Source of the DNA: Candidatus Melainabacteria bacterium
Lineage (GTDB): Bacteria > Cyanobacteriota > Vampirovibrionia > Caenarcaniphilales > Caenarcanaceae
DNA length: 39,555 nt
NCBI GenBank assembly: GCA_005110395.1
Contig: DUDU01000032.1
Location: 1-39,555, forward strand
Direction of reading: 5' to 3'
Positions within the stretch are counted from its first letter, which is position 1. Every line of letters begins with the position of its first letter. Shown here piece after piece: positions 31,934-39,555 of the stretch. Both the position numbers and the translations under genes were made by a program. A model generated the notes under the pieces. That model had not been told where the DNA came from and ran no database searches. It was given only the letters and a program-made list of their open reading frames with translations.

Positions 31934-31992
31934 GAAACTCTACAGTTTCCGAAACAATCCTGAAATAATACTGAAACATGATCCTGAAATAA
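31934..31992. promoter_or_regulatory. Inverted and direct repeats upstream of the decarboxylase promoter
   Basis: GAAACT (31934-31939) and AGTTTC (31944-31949) form a perfect 6-bp hairpin with a 4-base loop. Two copies of ATCCTGAAATAA lie at 31957-31968 and 31981-31992, 24 bases apart, with a partial TACTGAAAC between them. The spacing of just over two helical turns, upstream of the promoter at 32043, suits an activator site. Confidence 0.4.
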
Positions 31993-32042
31993 ATTCAGAA
32001 CAGCACAGGAACTATCCTGGCAAGCATAAAATCATTTTGCGT

Positions 32043-32071
32043 GACATGAATTAGTAAATCAAATATATTTT
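32043..32071 (+). promoter_or_regulatory. Promoter of the ThDP-dependent decarboxylase gene
   Basis: GTGACA (32043-32048), 17-base spacer, TATATT (32066-32071); each box matches consensus at five of six positions. The expected leader is about 70 bases. Confidence 0.6.
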
Positions 32072-32150
32072 CTATCTAATTCGTTCTAAAATCGTTTGAA
32101 TTGAACAAAACCCAAATCGCAAAACAAGTCTGCCCAAGGTGAGAGAAACA

Positions 32151-33833
32151 ATGAAATTATCCGATTATATTTTTCAGCGACTTTATGATTTGGGAGTATC
32201 AGATGTATTTTGCATTCCTGGTGAGTCAGTTCAGGACTTGTATCGTGGGCTTTTACATAGCAAATCAAAAAGCATATTATTGGCTCATGAACCTTCGGTT
32301 GGTTATGCAGCTGATGCTTATTCTCGGCTCAAAGGGCTTGGTGCGGTTTTGGTCAGCTATGGAGTTGGATCGCTTAATTTGGTGAATGCGGTTGGTCAAG
32401 CCTATGCCGAGAGCTCACCAATGATTGTCCTAAGTGGAGGCCCTGGAATTGTTGAGAGAAAAAAATACTCATTACTTCATCACAAAGTAAGAACTTTTCA
32501 GACTCAACAAAAAGTTTTTGACGAAATCACGGCTATGAGTATTATTATCGATTCACCAACTACCGCTCTAGAAAAGATTGAATTGGCTTTTCAAACAGCG
32601 CTCAGTTACAAAAAACCAGTTTATGTTGAAATTCCGCGTGATATTTCGATTTGTGAAGTTGAATACAAAGTACCTGAAATTACTTCGCCGCTTTATCAAT
32701 CAACTGATTCTGAGAGCCTCAATGAAGCGCTAAGCGAAGTAATTGAATTACTGAACAAAGCAGAAAAGCCCGTAATTCTTGCAGGTGTAGAAATTTCTCG
32801 CATAAAAATGCAAAAAGAATTGGCAGAATTTGTGGAGAAAAGTGGATTGCCAATTGCTTCCGATCTCTTAGGCAAATCAGTTTTCCCAGAAGGTCATATT
32901 CAATCATTAGGTACTTTTTTTGGCAAACTCAGCAATCCTCTGGCCGGGCGCTATTTGGAAGATGCTGATTTGATTCTTTCACTTGGTACTATTCTCAGCG
33001 ATGTTAGCTTGGGTATGTTTTCGTTTCAGCTTGATCGCACCAAAATGATTGAGGCGAGAATTGATGGACTACGTGTCAAGAATCACATGTATCCAGATCT
33101 CACATTGAGGCAACTTCTTGAGGGTTTGCTTAGCTCAGAAAAATTGCGCAGTCGCCTAATTGGTGGAAAATATACCTCTATTCTCAAGCGAGAAAATATT
33201 TTTACGGAAATTCCCGATCAGAAAATCAATTCCGAATTTGTCCAGAAAATCCTGAATCAATTTGTGAATCGAGAAAATGCGCCTGCTTATCGTATTGTAA
33301 GTGATGTTGGAGATTGCTTATTCATTGGGCAAGGTCTTGATATCAGTAAAATTTCGAGCTTTCTTTCACCTGCTTATTATCTCAGCATGGGCTTTTCTAT
33401 ACCTGGCGGCATTGGTGCGCAGATTGCAGATCCCTCGCAGCGTTCTTTGATATTGATTGGCGATGGCGCTTTTCAAATGACTGGACTGGAGATTATCAGC
33501 GCTTCAAGATTAGGACTCAATCCGATTATAGTACTTTTGAATAATGGAGTTTATGCCACCCTGGAGGGCGTTGAATCCGCTCCAGTGCCAGAGTCTTACA
33601 ACATTGGAAAATACGAATATTACAAACTTGCTGAGGTGTTTGGCGGAATCGGATATAAAGTTGGTACAACTCAAGAACTGCAGGAAGCGCTGCATAAAGC
33701 AGAAACTGAAAATACAGGTAAACCAATTATTATTCAAGTCGATCTGGAAATTGATGATAAATCACCTGTACTTAAGGCTTTTGGTGCAATGATGGGTGAA
33801 TCCAATGAAGAATCAGCCAAAGCTTTGAATTGA
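32151..33833 (+). CDS. ThDP-dependent 2-oxo acid decarboxylase (pyruvate/indolepyruvate decarboxylase family)
   Basis: 560 residues in three ThDP-enzyme domains. The Pyr domain has the activating glutamate in LLAHEPSVGYAADAYSR (Glu47) and the LLHH pair (His110-His111), which is characteristic of pyruvate, indolepyruvate and phenylpyruvate decarboxylases and absent from acetolactate synthase. The PP domain has GDGAFQMTGLEIISAS (about 437) through LNNGVY (about 463), the ThDP/Mg motif. It would convert a 2-oxo acid to an aldehyde and CO2; which one cannot be read. ATG at 32151 is chosen because AAGGTGAG sits at the right distance, while a GTG at 32139 would lie inside that site. Confidence 0.88.
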   Translation: MKLSDYIFQRLYDLGVSDVFCIPGESVQDLYRGLLHSKSKSILLAHEPSVGYAADAYSRLKGLGAVLVSYGVGSLNLVNAVGQAYAESSPMIVLSGGPGIVERKKYSLLHHKVRTFQTQQKVFDEITAMSIIIDSPTTALEKIELAFQTALSYKKPVYVEIPRDISICEVEYKVPEITSPLYQSTDSESLNEALSEVIELLNKAEKPVILAGVEISRIKMQKELAEFVEKSGLPIASDLLGKSVFPEGHIQSLGTFFGKLSNPLAGRYLEDADLILSLGTILSDVSLGMFSFQLDRTKMIEARIDGLRVKNHMYPDLTLRQLLEGLLSSEKLRSRLIGGKYTSILKRENIFTEIPDQKINSEFVQKILNQFVNRENAPAYRIVSDVGDCLFIGQGLDISKISSFLSPAYYLSMGFSIPGGIGAQIADPSQRSLILIGDGAFQMTGLEIISASRLGLNPIIVLLNNGVYATLEGVESAPVPESYNIGKYEYYKLAEVFGGIGYKVGTTQELQEALHKAETENTGKPIIIQVDLEIDDKSPVLKAFGAMMGESNEESAKALN

Positions 33834-33855
33834 AACGAAGTTTGATTTTCTTTGA

Positions 33856-34365
33856 TTAATCCCAATGAGAAGGGTGTAAAAATAGTTTCTCAATTTTACG
33901 TAAAAAGCGAAACAACAAAATTTCTTCTTTTCCAAGTAATGGTCTAACAAAAGCAGTTTTGCATTTTATTCTATTGCCACCCCAAACATCGGTCAGCACG
34001 CGATCACCTATTACGCAGACTTGCTCAGCTGGCAAATCCAAAATCTTTAGCGCTTCATTTAGTTTAGTTCGTCTGGGTTTTTTAGCTTTTATGATCATCG
34101 GCAAATCCAACTCTGCAAGAGCTTTATCGAAGCTAGACAAATATTTTTCATTTTTGTTATTTGTCACAATAATCATTTTCAAGCCAGCTCTTTTGGCTTC
34201 AGCAAGCCATTCCAAGATATCTGCCTCAAACAAAGCAGCTTTTGGTTTCATGATCGTATTGTCAAGATCAAGTATTAAACCCCTGATTCCATCAGATAAA
34301 AGAGTTTGAATACTAAGTTTAAGAATTGAACCTTTGACCAAATAATCTGGTTGTAAATTGAGCAT
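33856..34365 (-). CDS. YqeG-family HAD phosphatase
   Basis: 169 residues. GLILDLDNTIMKP is the HAD nucleophile motif DxDxT, IIVTNNKNEKYLSS is motif II, AKKPRRTKLNEALKILDL holds the motif III Lys, and VIGDRVLTDVWGGNRI is motif IV. The order and the N-terminal LQPDYLVKGSI match YqeG, a family found in Firmicutes, Cyanobacteria and plants, where a plant member is a phosphatidylglycerophosphate phosphatase. That activity is possible here but not shown. It is convergent with the decarboxylase, 22 bases apart. Confidence 0.87.
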   Translation of the reverse strand: MLNLQPDYLVKGSILKLSIQTLLSDGIRGLILDLDNTIMKPKAALFEADILEWLAEAKRAGLKMIIVTNNKNEKYLSSFDKALAELDLPMIIKAKKPRRTKLNEALKILDLPAEQVCVIGDRVLTDVWGGNRIKCKTAFVRPLLGKEEILLFRFLRKIEKLFLHPSHWD

Positions 34366-34431
34366 TTATTAATTTAGAAGTAATAACATCGAGTATTTAT
34401 AACAGCATTATTTGAGTCTTTGGGAGAAAAT

Positions 34432-35160
34432 TCAAGCAAACGTATCAAATCTTGTTCCCATTCTTCCAAACATTTCTTTCAAGGTTTTCTGAGCTTCTTT
34501 ACCCGTTAAGTCAGTTGCTACAGCTTGGCTCTGCAAACTATCAGGCGAGCCAGTTGTACTATTTATAACTTGAAAAATCTTTCCTTCACCATCTTTTGTT
34601 GATTCACCTTTTATCCCAGTACCTGAAGCACCTCCTGCGACTGCAGGTCTTTCCAGATTGAGGGTTTTTGATTTTACACCTGATTCATTTGTCGTTGGGG
34701 TTGAGCTAGCGACTTCAACATTTCCTTGTGGATTTCCTTTAGGAGCAGGATTCACTGCTGTCAAAGTACTTTCTTTTGGCTTTTCACCAAAAACAGGCAA
34801 TTTAGGAATATCTCCAAGAATGCTTCTTATCTTTTGCTCAAACTCCCTTGGAATAGCAGCTAAAGATAAATCAGTTCCTTTATCTGCTATGGCTTTTTCT
34901 GTAGGTACCTTGAGATTGCCTATTTGTAAAGTTGGAGGGGTGGATTCACTAATACGAGGAACATAACTATCGCCAGCTGGACTCTTACCTTGAAGAATAC
35001 TTGAGGAGCCTTTTCCATTTGTTCCATCTTGAACATGTTGATTTCCTAGTGCATAAAGCCTCCCATCAGGTCCTTCTATAACACTAAAAGTGCCAGAGGA
35101 ATTAGTGGAATTCGAGAACATTTTCAAAGTAGGTACTTCAACACCGCCAATTTTAGACAT
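34432..35160 (-). CDS. Uncharacterised Ser/Thr/Gly-rich protein
   Basis: 242 residues without signal peptide or membrane helix and without a recognised domain. Composition is biased to S, T, G, P and K, suggesting a mainly unfolded protein. The start has a strong AGGGG site nine bases upstream; the leader TTTTATAGGGGTT is much like the one before the tiny ORF at 3636. The N-terminus (SGTFSVIEGPDGRLYALGNQ) may be a short beta unit. The C-terminus (KEAQKTLKEMFGRMGTRFD) is helical. It could be a secreted or structural protein of the lineage; no neighbour gives a clue. Confidence 0.6.
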   Translation of the reverse strand: MSKIGGVEVPTLKMFSNSTNSSGTFSVIEGPDGRLYALGNQHVQDGTNGKGSSSILQGKSPAGDSYVPRISESTPPTLQIGNLKVPTEKAIADKGTDLSLAAIPREFEQKIRSILGDIPKLPVFGEKPKESTLTAVNPAPKGNPQGNVEVASSTPTTNESGVKSKTLNLERPAVAGGASGTGIKGESTKDGEGKIFQVINSTTGSPDSLQSQAVATDLTGKEAQKTLKEMFGRMGTRFDTFA

Positions 35161-35335
35161 AAAATCAACCCCTATAAAATTAAGCTTTTCCCCTTAACAT
35201 CATCATAGGAGGGTACCTTAAAGATTTTTTTAAGACAAATTACACTTTTGATTAAAGCCAAAACAAATTTTGATTAAGGTAATAAGAGAAAAGAAAGAGC
35301 TTATTAGGCAGGCGGCATATAGCCCTCCATGGAAG

Positions 35336-36250
35336 CTACTCAGGAATATTAGGTACCCAGAAAGTAAATTGACCACTAGTAAATTTCTTCAAGCCCAGAG
35401 CAGGTAAGTGCTTTTCTTGGACATTGCCTAAATAAGTAAAATGCGGCAAATCATTTCTGACTGTCTGAAACCAGCCAAATTCATTCATAATTGCTCTGAC
35501 TTTCGGATTTTCATATTCTGCTAAATCGAAGGCCAGTCCGCTTATGTGCTGAGATGAACCAGGAGCTGCTACCGAATTCAAAATCGAAGTGGCTCGATAT
35601 TTATCAAAAAACAATTTGCGTTCTTTTTCAAGATTTAAGATCAAAGCGATTTGCTTATCAATTGGTGCTTGCCTAATTAGGTTTGCTTCTTTACTCGAAA
35701 GCTTTCCACCTTTTACATAAAAATCCAAATTTGGTTCAACCCGACTGAGCCACAGTTTATAGGTTGTGTCATAAGACCGAATACAAGAATCACTTCCACG
35801 TGGGGAAATCTTTAATCCTTTTTGAGTAGCAACTTTTTGTGCTTGAACTAAAGCATTTGCCGCAGAGGATTGCAATAAACAATTTGTGCCAGCGAGTTTT
35901 TCTAATTTGAGTTTTGCATGAAAAGCGATTGTTTCCGCTTCCGAAAAAAAAGCAATTTGAGGTGGCAAAACAATATTGCGACTCTGATTAGCCCACATAG
36001 AGCCATATTCACGAAGCAATCTATATTTAATCGGATCATTTGATTTGGAAGGAATTACTTTTAAATTGTTTTGAATTGCTTGCAAAAATAAATTTGCTTC
36101 TTCTGCCAGAGCACTCAAGGGAAAAATACCTGGAAAAATATTTACAAAAACAAAAAAGCAAAAAAACGCAAAATGAATTGAGCCTTTGAAAAAAGGTAAG
36201 CAATTAATGCAAGAGCTGTTTTTGATGTTTTTATAATTTGTTTTATTCAT
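35336..36250 (-). CDS. VanY/M15-family peptidase, exported
   Basis: 304 residues. An N-terminal hydrophobic segment (about 24-47, ending ALA-E) looks like a signal peptide after a long basic lead. The catalytic part near the C-terminus has SQHISGLAFDLAEYENP (His235 and Asp242, zinc ligands) and NDLPHFTYLG (His270, the third ligand), the SxHxxGxAxD...H pattern of M15B D-alanyl-D-alanine carboxypeptidases. It probably trims peptidoglycan stem peptides in the periplasm. The N-terminal 150 residues are not recognised. It is divergent from the TPR gene, with 208 bases between. Confidence 0.83.
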   Translation of the reverse strand: MNKTNYKNIKNSSCINCLPFFKGSIHFAFFCFFVFVNIFPGIFPLSALAEEANLFLQAIQNNLKVIPSKSNDPIKYRLLREYGSMWANQSRNIVLPPQIAFFSEAETIAFHAKLKLEKLAGTNCLLQSSAANALVQAQKVATQKGLKISPRGSDSCIRSYDTTYKLWLSRVEPNLDFYVKGGKLSSKEANLIRQAPIDKQIALILNLEKERKLFFDKYRATSILNSVAAPGSSQHISGLAFDLAEYENPKVRAIMNEFGWFQTVRNDLPHFTYLGNVQEKHLPALGLKKFTSGQFTFWVPNIPE

Positions 36251-36458
36251 GTGAATTCATCTGAAGCCGCTGAGAAATTAATTATGTAAAAGAAATTTAG
36301 TTTGACTTAAATGTTTATTTTTATCCTAAAATGGCATATAAGTTTTAGTACATTTAGATAAAGTGAAAATAATTATTCCCAAATCACTTTTACTTCGCAG
36401 AAATTAAAGAATTCCAAAACCCTCATTAAATCTTTCTTTTCCCAATTTTTTCTTTATT

Positions 36459-37304
36459 ATGATTTCATCAAAAAGTTTTTTAGCTACAACTCTTTTTTCT
36501 TTAAGTTTAGTTTTGAATCTCAACACCACTGCTGTTTTTGCCCAGCCATCAAATCAAGAAAGTACGAAGCCACTTACTATTGATCAAAAGCGCAGTTTAA
36601 AAGAAAAAGAAATTGATTTAAAAAGATATATTTATGATAATCCACGTGTTCCAGAAGCTCATTTAAATTTAGGAAATGTTTATTGGGATCAAGGAAGATC
36701 AGGTAAACCAATTAGACATTATTTAGCTGCAATCAAACTCAACCCAGAATTTGCGGAAGCCTATTACAATTTGGGTAATGTGTTTTTCCGTGAAGGTGAA
36801 TACGATCAGGCTTTGCAAGCGTACAGAAAAGCAATAGAAATAAAACCTTCTTATGCCGACGCTCACAATGGATTAGGCAATGCTTATATCGACAAGAAGA
36901 AATACAATGATGCCATTGATAGCTACAGAAGAGCTATTCAGGTAAAGCCTTCTCATCGTGAAGCTATTTACAATCTTTGTACCGCTAATCTTTATGCTGC
37001 TAATTATTCTGAGGCAATAGAATCTTGCGAAAAAGCTACTGAATCATCACCGGATGCCAGATCTTATAACAATCTTGGCAATGCTTATTTCCGTTCCAAG
37101 CAATTTGATTCCGCTTTAAGCGCTTACCGCAAGGCTTTATCATTTGACTCCGAGCTTCCAGAAGCACATTTTAATATTGCAGCCATTAGTTTAGTGTATT
37201 CTAAAAACAAACAAGAAGCGCTCAATAGAGAAAAAATCCTAAAAGTGTTAGATCCTCAAAAAGGCTTTAAATTATCTAAGTTGATTGAACAATCTGGAAT
37301 TTGA
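36459..37304 (+). CDS. Exported tetratricopeptide-repeat protein
   Basis: 281 residues. A signal peptide ends near AVFA-QPS (residues 28-31). At least five TPR units of 34 residues follow: about 65-98, 99-132, 133-166, 167-200 and 201-233, with the A-x-x-N-L-G-N-x-Y and A-h-x-x-h-P patterns (AYYNLGNVFFREGEYDQALQ is typical). Such repeats bind other proteins; its partners in the periplasm are unknown. Its stop lies 10 bases from the convergent lpxC stop. Confidence 0.88.
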   Translation: MISSKSFLATTLFSLSLVLNLNTTAVFAQPSNQESTKPLTIDQKRSLKEKEIDLKRYIYDNPRVPEAHLNLGNVYWDQGRSGKPIRHYLAAIKLNPEFAEAYYNLGNVFFREGEYDQALQAYRKAIEIKPSYADAHNGLGNAYIDKKKYNDAIDSYRRAIQVKPSHREAIYNLCTANLYAANYSEAIESCEKATESSPDARSYNNLGNAYFRSKQFDSALSAYRKALSFDSELPEAHFNIAAISLVYSKNKQEALNREKILKVLDPQKGFKLSKLIEQSGI

Positions 37305-37314
37305 TTTTTGGGCT

Positions 37315-38139
37315 TTAGCTTAACGTTGGAATAATTACTTTAGTTCTTAATTCTTTGGCCATCTTTGTATTGAGCGCATGGCTGCCTTTAATGCTAACAA
37401 AATGCGCTTTGAGCTTTAAGGGATTTACGCCACACAAACTCAAATCACCCAGCAGATCAAGTAGTTTATGCAGTGCTGGCTCATCTGGTGAATAAAGCGG
37501 AATATCAAAACCACTATTTCCTGGAAATTCTTCAAGAAATGTATCGCTAAAGCTCAACAGCTTTCCTTTAAGTCCAAGCATTTCATGCTCAATTGCGGAA
37601 GCAAAAGTTCTAGCAAAAGCCAATCTCTCAATGCCATCTTTGGGAGACCAAGTTGTCCAGGTTTTCCTTTTATCAATTGGTGATTCAAATAAATAAGTTA
37701 ATCTGAGTTCTGAGTTAGGATATGCAATTACCGCTCTGCCAGATTCATCATTAATTGAGAGAGTTTGATTTAAATCAATTGATGGTTGCAATGAAATTTC
37801 ATTAGGATTTTCTTTTTCTATCCAATTTGAAAGTAATTCAATCCAAGTTTTTGCGCTTCCATCTTCTAAAGGTATTTCAGCCCCATCAACAAAAATTTCA
37901 ACTCCTTCAATATTTAAGAGATTGACGGCACAAAGCAAATGTTCAACGAAACAAATGCGGTTTTTGCTATTACCCAATACCGTATTTCGACTTGCATTGA
38001 GTAAATAATCGCTATTAGCTTCTATAGAGCTTCCGTCTGGAAAAGAAAAACAAATCCCCTTTTTACTGCTGGGCCTAAATTCTAAATGAACTTTTTGTTT
38101 GCCAATTAATCCATCTGATGAGTATCTTAGAGTTTGCAT
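37315..38139 (-). CDS. lpxC: UDP-3-O-acyl-N-acetylglucosamine deacetylase
   Basis: 274 residues from the ATG at 38139. This is the zinc deacetylase that commits UDP-GlcNAc to lipid A. VEHLLCA gives Glu66 and ligand His67; DEPALHKLLDLLGDL gives His224 and Asp228, the other two ligands; GSHALN (His254) holds the catalytic His. Somewhat short of the usual 300, mostly through a compact N-terminal domain. A GTG four codons upstream (38151) would overlap htpX; ATG immediately after its stop is preferred. htpX and lpxC thus form a tightly coupled pair. FtsH, which controls LpxC in Escherichia coli, is also encoded in this window. Confidence 0.9.
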   Translation of the reverse strand: MQTLRYSSDGLIGKQKVHLEFRPSSKKGICFSFPDGSSIEANSDYLLNASRNTVLGNSKNRICFVEHLLCAVNLLNIEGVEIFVDGAEIPLEDGSAKTWIELLSNWIEKENPNEISLQPSIDLNQTLSINDESGRAVIAYPNSELRLTYLFESPIDKRKTWTTWSPKDGIERLAFARTFASAIEHEMLGLKGKLLSFSDTFLEEFPGNSGFDIPLYSPDEPALHKLLDLLGDLSLCGVNPLKLKAHFVSIKGSHALNTKMAKELRTKVIIPTLS

Positions 38140-38140
38140 T

Positions 38141-38980
38141 TTATTTTCCACAATTCATAATCCTTTCTATTCTCTTTGAAATTGGTGGATGAGTGCTAAG
38201 CAAATTGCTAAAAAAATCGCCCCTAAAAGGATTAGCAATATATAACGAACTGAATGCTGGCTGTAAGGTTTCAGCCTGATAACCCTTTTGTGATATTTGT
38301 TCTAGTTTTGCCAAAGCATTAGCGAGGCCTAAAGGTTTGCCAGTTAGCTCTATGGCAGTTGCATCTGCTTGGTATTCTCGAGAGCGCGAAATCATCATTT
38401 GAATAATCAAAGCAGCAATTGGAGCAATTATCGCTGAAACCAAAAAGGGAATTATTCCACCTCCGCCTTCACGGTCACGACTTCCACCAAAGAAATAAGA
38501 GAATTGCACAATGGTTGAAATTGAACTTGCAAGAATGGCTGCAATTGTCGAAATGAAAACATCTCTATTCTTTATATGTCCGAGTTCATGGGCTATAACA
38601 CCTTCTAATTCATCTCGTGTCAAAGTTTGCAATAATCCTTTTGTTACTGCCACAGCCGAATGTTCAGGATCTCGGCCCGTTGCAAAGGCATTGGGAGTTG
38701 GTTCAGGGGTTATATACAACTTTGGAATTGGTAGCATTGCTCTTTTGCATAATTCTCTGGTGATTGCATAAAGCTCAGGCGCATCCGATACAGTCAAAGG
38801 TTGAGCTTGATTCATCGACAATGCAATTTTGTCGCTATTCCAAAAAGAAATACCTTGAATACCGATTGCAAGAAGCAAAGCAAGTATTAAGCCAGATTGA
38901 CCACCAACTGAATAGCCTACAAATAAAAATATGAAAGTTAATATTCCTAATAAAAACAAAAGTTTGAGATTCTGAATCAT
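38141..38980 (-). CDS. htpX: Membrane metalloprotease HtpX (M48)
   Basis: 279 residues. Two helices occupy about 5-24 and 27-47. PKLYITPEPTPNAFATGRDP precedes HELGHIKNRD (zinc ligands His131 and His135, catalytic Glu132). Two more helices follow at about 142-160 and 175-195, and SREYQADATAIELTG carries the third ligand Glu. The domain order is that of HtpX, an inner-membrane protease of damaged membrane proteins that overlaps in role with FtsH. It is first in the htpX-lpxC pair, divergent from lpxI. Confidence 0.95.
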   Translation of the reverse strand: MIQNLKLLFLLGILTFIFLFVGYSVGGQSGLILALLLAIGIQGISFWNSDKIALSMNQAQPLTVSDAPELYAITRELCKRAMLPIPKLYITPEPTPNAFATGRDPEHSAVAVTKGLLQTLTRDELEGVIAHELGHIKNRDVFISTIAAILASSISTIVQFSYFFGGSRDREGGGGIIPFLVSAIIAPIAALIIQMMISRSREYQADATAIELTGKPLGLANALAKLEQISQKGYQAETLQPAFSSLYIANPFRGDFFSNLLSTHPPISKRIERIMNCGK

Positions 38981-39205
38981 ATTTGTTTTAGCTTTGCTGG
39001 AAGAGATTACTCAATAATAACTAGTTTAAAATTTTAACTCAGTCTGTGTCGGTTGGCTGAGCATTTAAGGTCCAAGCATTAAGCTTTTAATGAATTTATT
39101 CTTCACAGATATTGCTCTAGACTGCTAAGACCTCTGCAAACTCAATTCTTGCGATAAAGTTTTAGTCTTGAGCAATTGAAAGAAAAATATTAATAAGCCA
39201 AAAAT

Positions 39206-39555
39206 ATGAAAAACAAAATTGGAATTATTGCAGGCGAAGGAGTATTGCCTAGAAGCCTTTCTAAGAATGCAATGGCTCAAGGTCATGAAACTGTAGCAGT
39301 GGCTCTTAATTTAAAAGCATTTCTCGATTTGCAAGGACAATACACTCATGGGAAATTTATACCTGGTAGTCAAGCTCGAAAATGCGTTAACTACCTTCGA
39401 GAGCACAATGTCCAAGATATTATTTTTATTGGAAAATTTCATAAGCTATGGGTAATTGCGCAAATTCCTTTCTTGGATGAGCTAGGTCGTAGTTGCCTTC
39501 ACCGAATGGTTGATTTACAAGACAATACTTTTCATAATGCTTTATCAAACTTAGT
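39206..39555 (+). CDS. lpxI: UDP-2,3-diacylglucosamine pyrophosphatase LpxI, N-terminal part
   Basis: Cut by the window end after about 116 residues. IGIIAGEGVLPRSLSKNAMA, then GKFIPGSQARKCVNYLREHN and DIIFIGKFHK, is the N-terminal domain of LpxI (DUF1009). LpxI hydrolyses UDP-2,3-diacylglucosamine to lipid X, replacing LpxH in many Gram-negatives including alpha-proteobacteria and Cyanobacteria. It lies divergent from htpX-lpxC, so two lipid A steps flank one intergenic region. Confidence 0.88.
   Translation, partial: MKNKIGIIAGEGVLPRSLSKNAMAQGHETVAVALNLKAFLDLQGQYTHGKFIPGSQARKCVNYLREHNVQDIIFIGKFHKLWVIAQIPFLDELGRSCLHRMVDLQDNTFHNALSNL

Noticed and set aside
31934..31949. Hairpin after the AIM24-like gene as an intrinsic terminator
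   Set aside because: The stem is A/T-rich and is followed by CGAAAC, not a run of T.
1..39555. CRISPR array, rRNA operon, insertion-sequence transposase or replication origin
   Set aside because: No regular spaced repeats, rRNA-like blocks, transposase motifs or DnaA-box cluster were seen; dnaN here is not next to dnaA.

Overview
AT-rich bacterial chromosomal DNA, roughly one third G+C by eye. It holds about 30 protein genes of ordinary bacterial length, two tRNAs and several repeat or regulatory structures. LpxC and LpxI (lipid A synthesis), a lipoprotein-type PstS, HtpX and FtsH indicate a Gram-negative cell with an outer membrane. The mix of a YuiD-type PAP2 relative, YqeG, LpxI, a split transketolase and a class I fumarase at low G+C would fit a non-photosynthetic relative of Cyanobacteria (Vampirovibrionia, formerly Melainabacteria). 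That placement is an inference from gene content, not a demonstrated one.

Layout. 1-360: a minus-strand type II toxin-antitoxin pair cut by the window edge. 470-3300: minus-strand purine (purC fused to purS), membrane (YuiD/DUF212) and rpsF-ssb genes. 3400-3840: a C-rich palindromic repeat and a run of tiny or broken plus-strand ORFs. 3841-7893: dnaE, with a DUF559 nuclease-like cassette inserted at its 5' end. 8024: tRNA-Leu. 8235-9974: an unrecognised gene plus an XRE/ImmA-IrrE metalloprotease gene. 10287-15050, plus strand: proline iminopeptidase, dnaN, a carboxylesterase and a sensor histidine kinase. 15077-20847, minus strand: pstS, ftsH, the transketolase N-terminal subunit and a lysine-rich AT-hook protein. 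21105: tRNA-Ala. 21375-22316, minus strand: crcB and a flavin reductase-like gene. 22396-29123, plus strand: an SbcC/Rad50-like ATPase, pstC, mtnA and class I fumarase. 29120-39555: mixed strands, with an unknown membrane protein, an AIM24-like protein, a ThDP decarboxylase, yqeG, an unknown low-complexity protein, a VanY-like peptidase, a TPR protein, lpxC-htpX and the start of lpxI.

How the genes relate. Replication and repair genes (dnaE, dnaN, ssb, sbcC) recur but are not in one operon. Envelope genes cluster at the right end. Phosphate uptake is split, with pstS and pstC about 10 kb apart and no pstA or pstB in view. The histidine kinase converges on pstS.

The most interesting points are the DUF559 cassette, which has near-perfect 25-bp inverted ends and a repeated stretch of the dnaE 5' end; an in-frame hairpin insertion in the SbcC-like coiled coil; the PurC-PurS fusion; and the uncharacterised partner of the ImmA/IrrE protein, whose predicted promoter lies so close to the ATG that the message may be leaderless.
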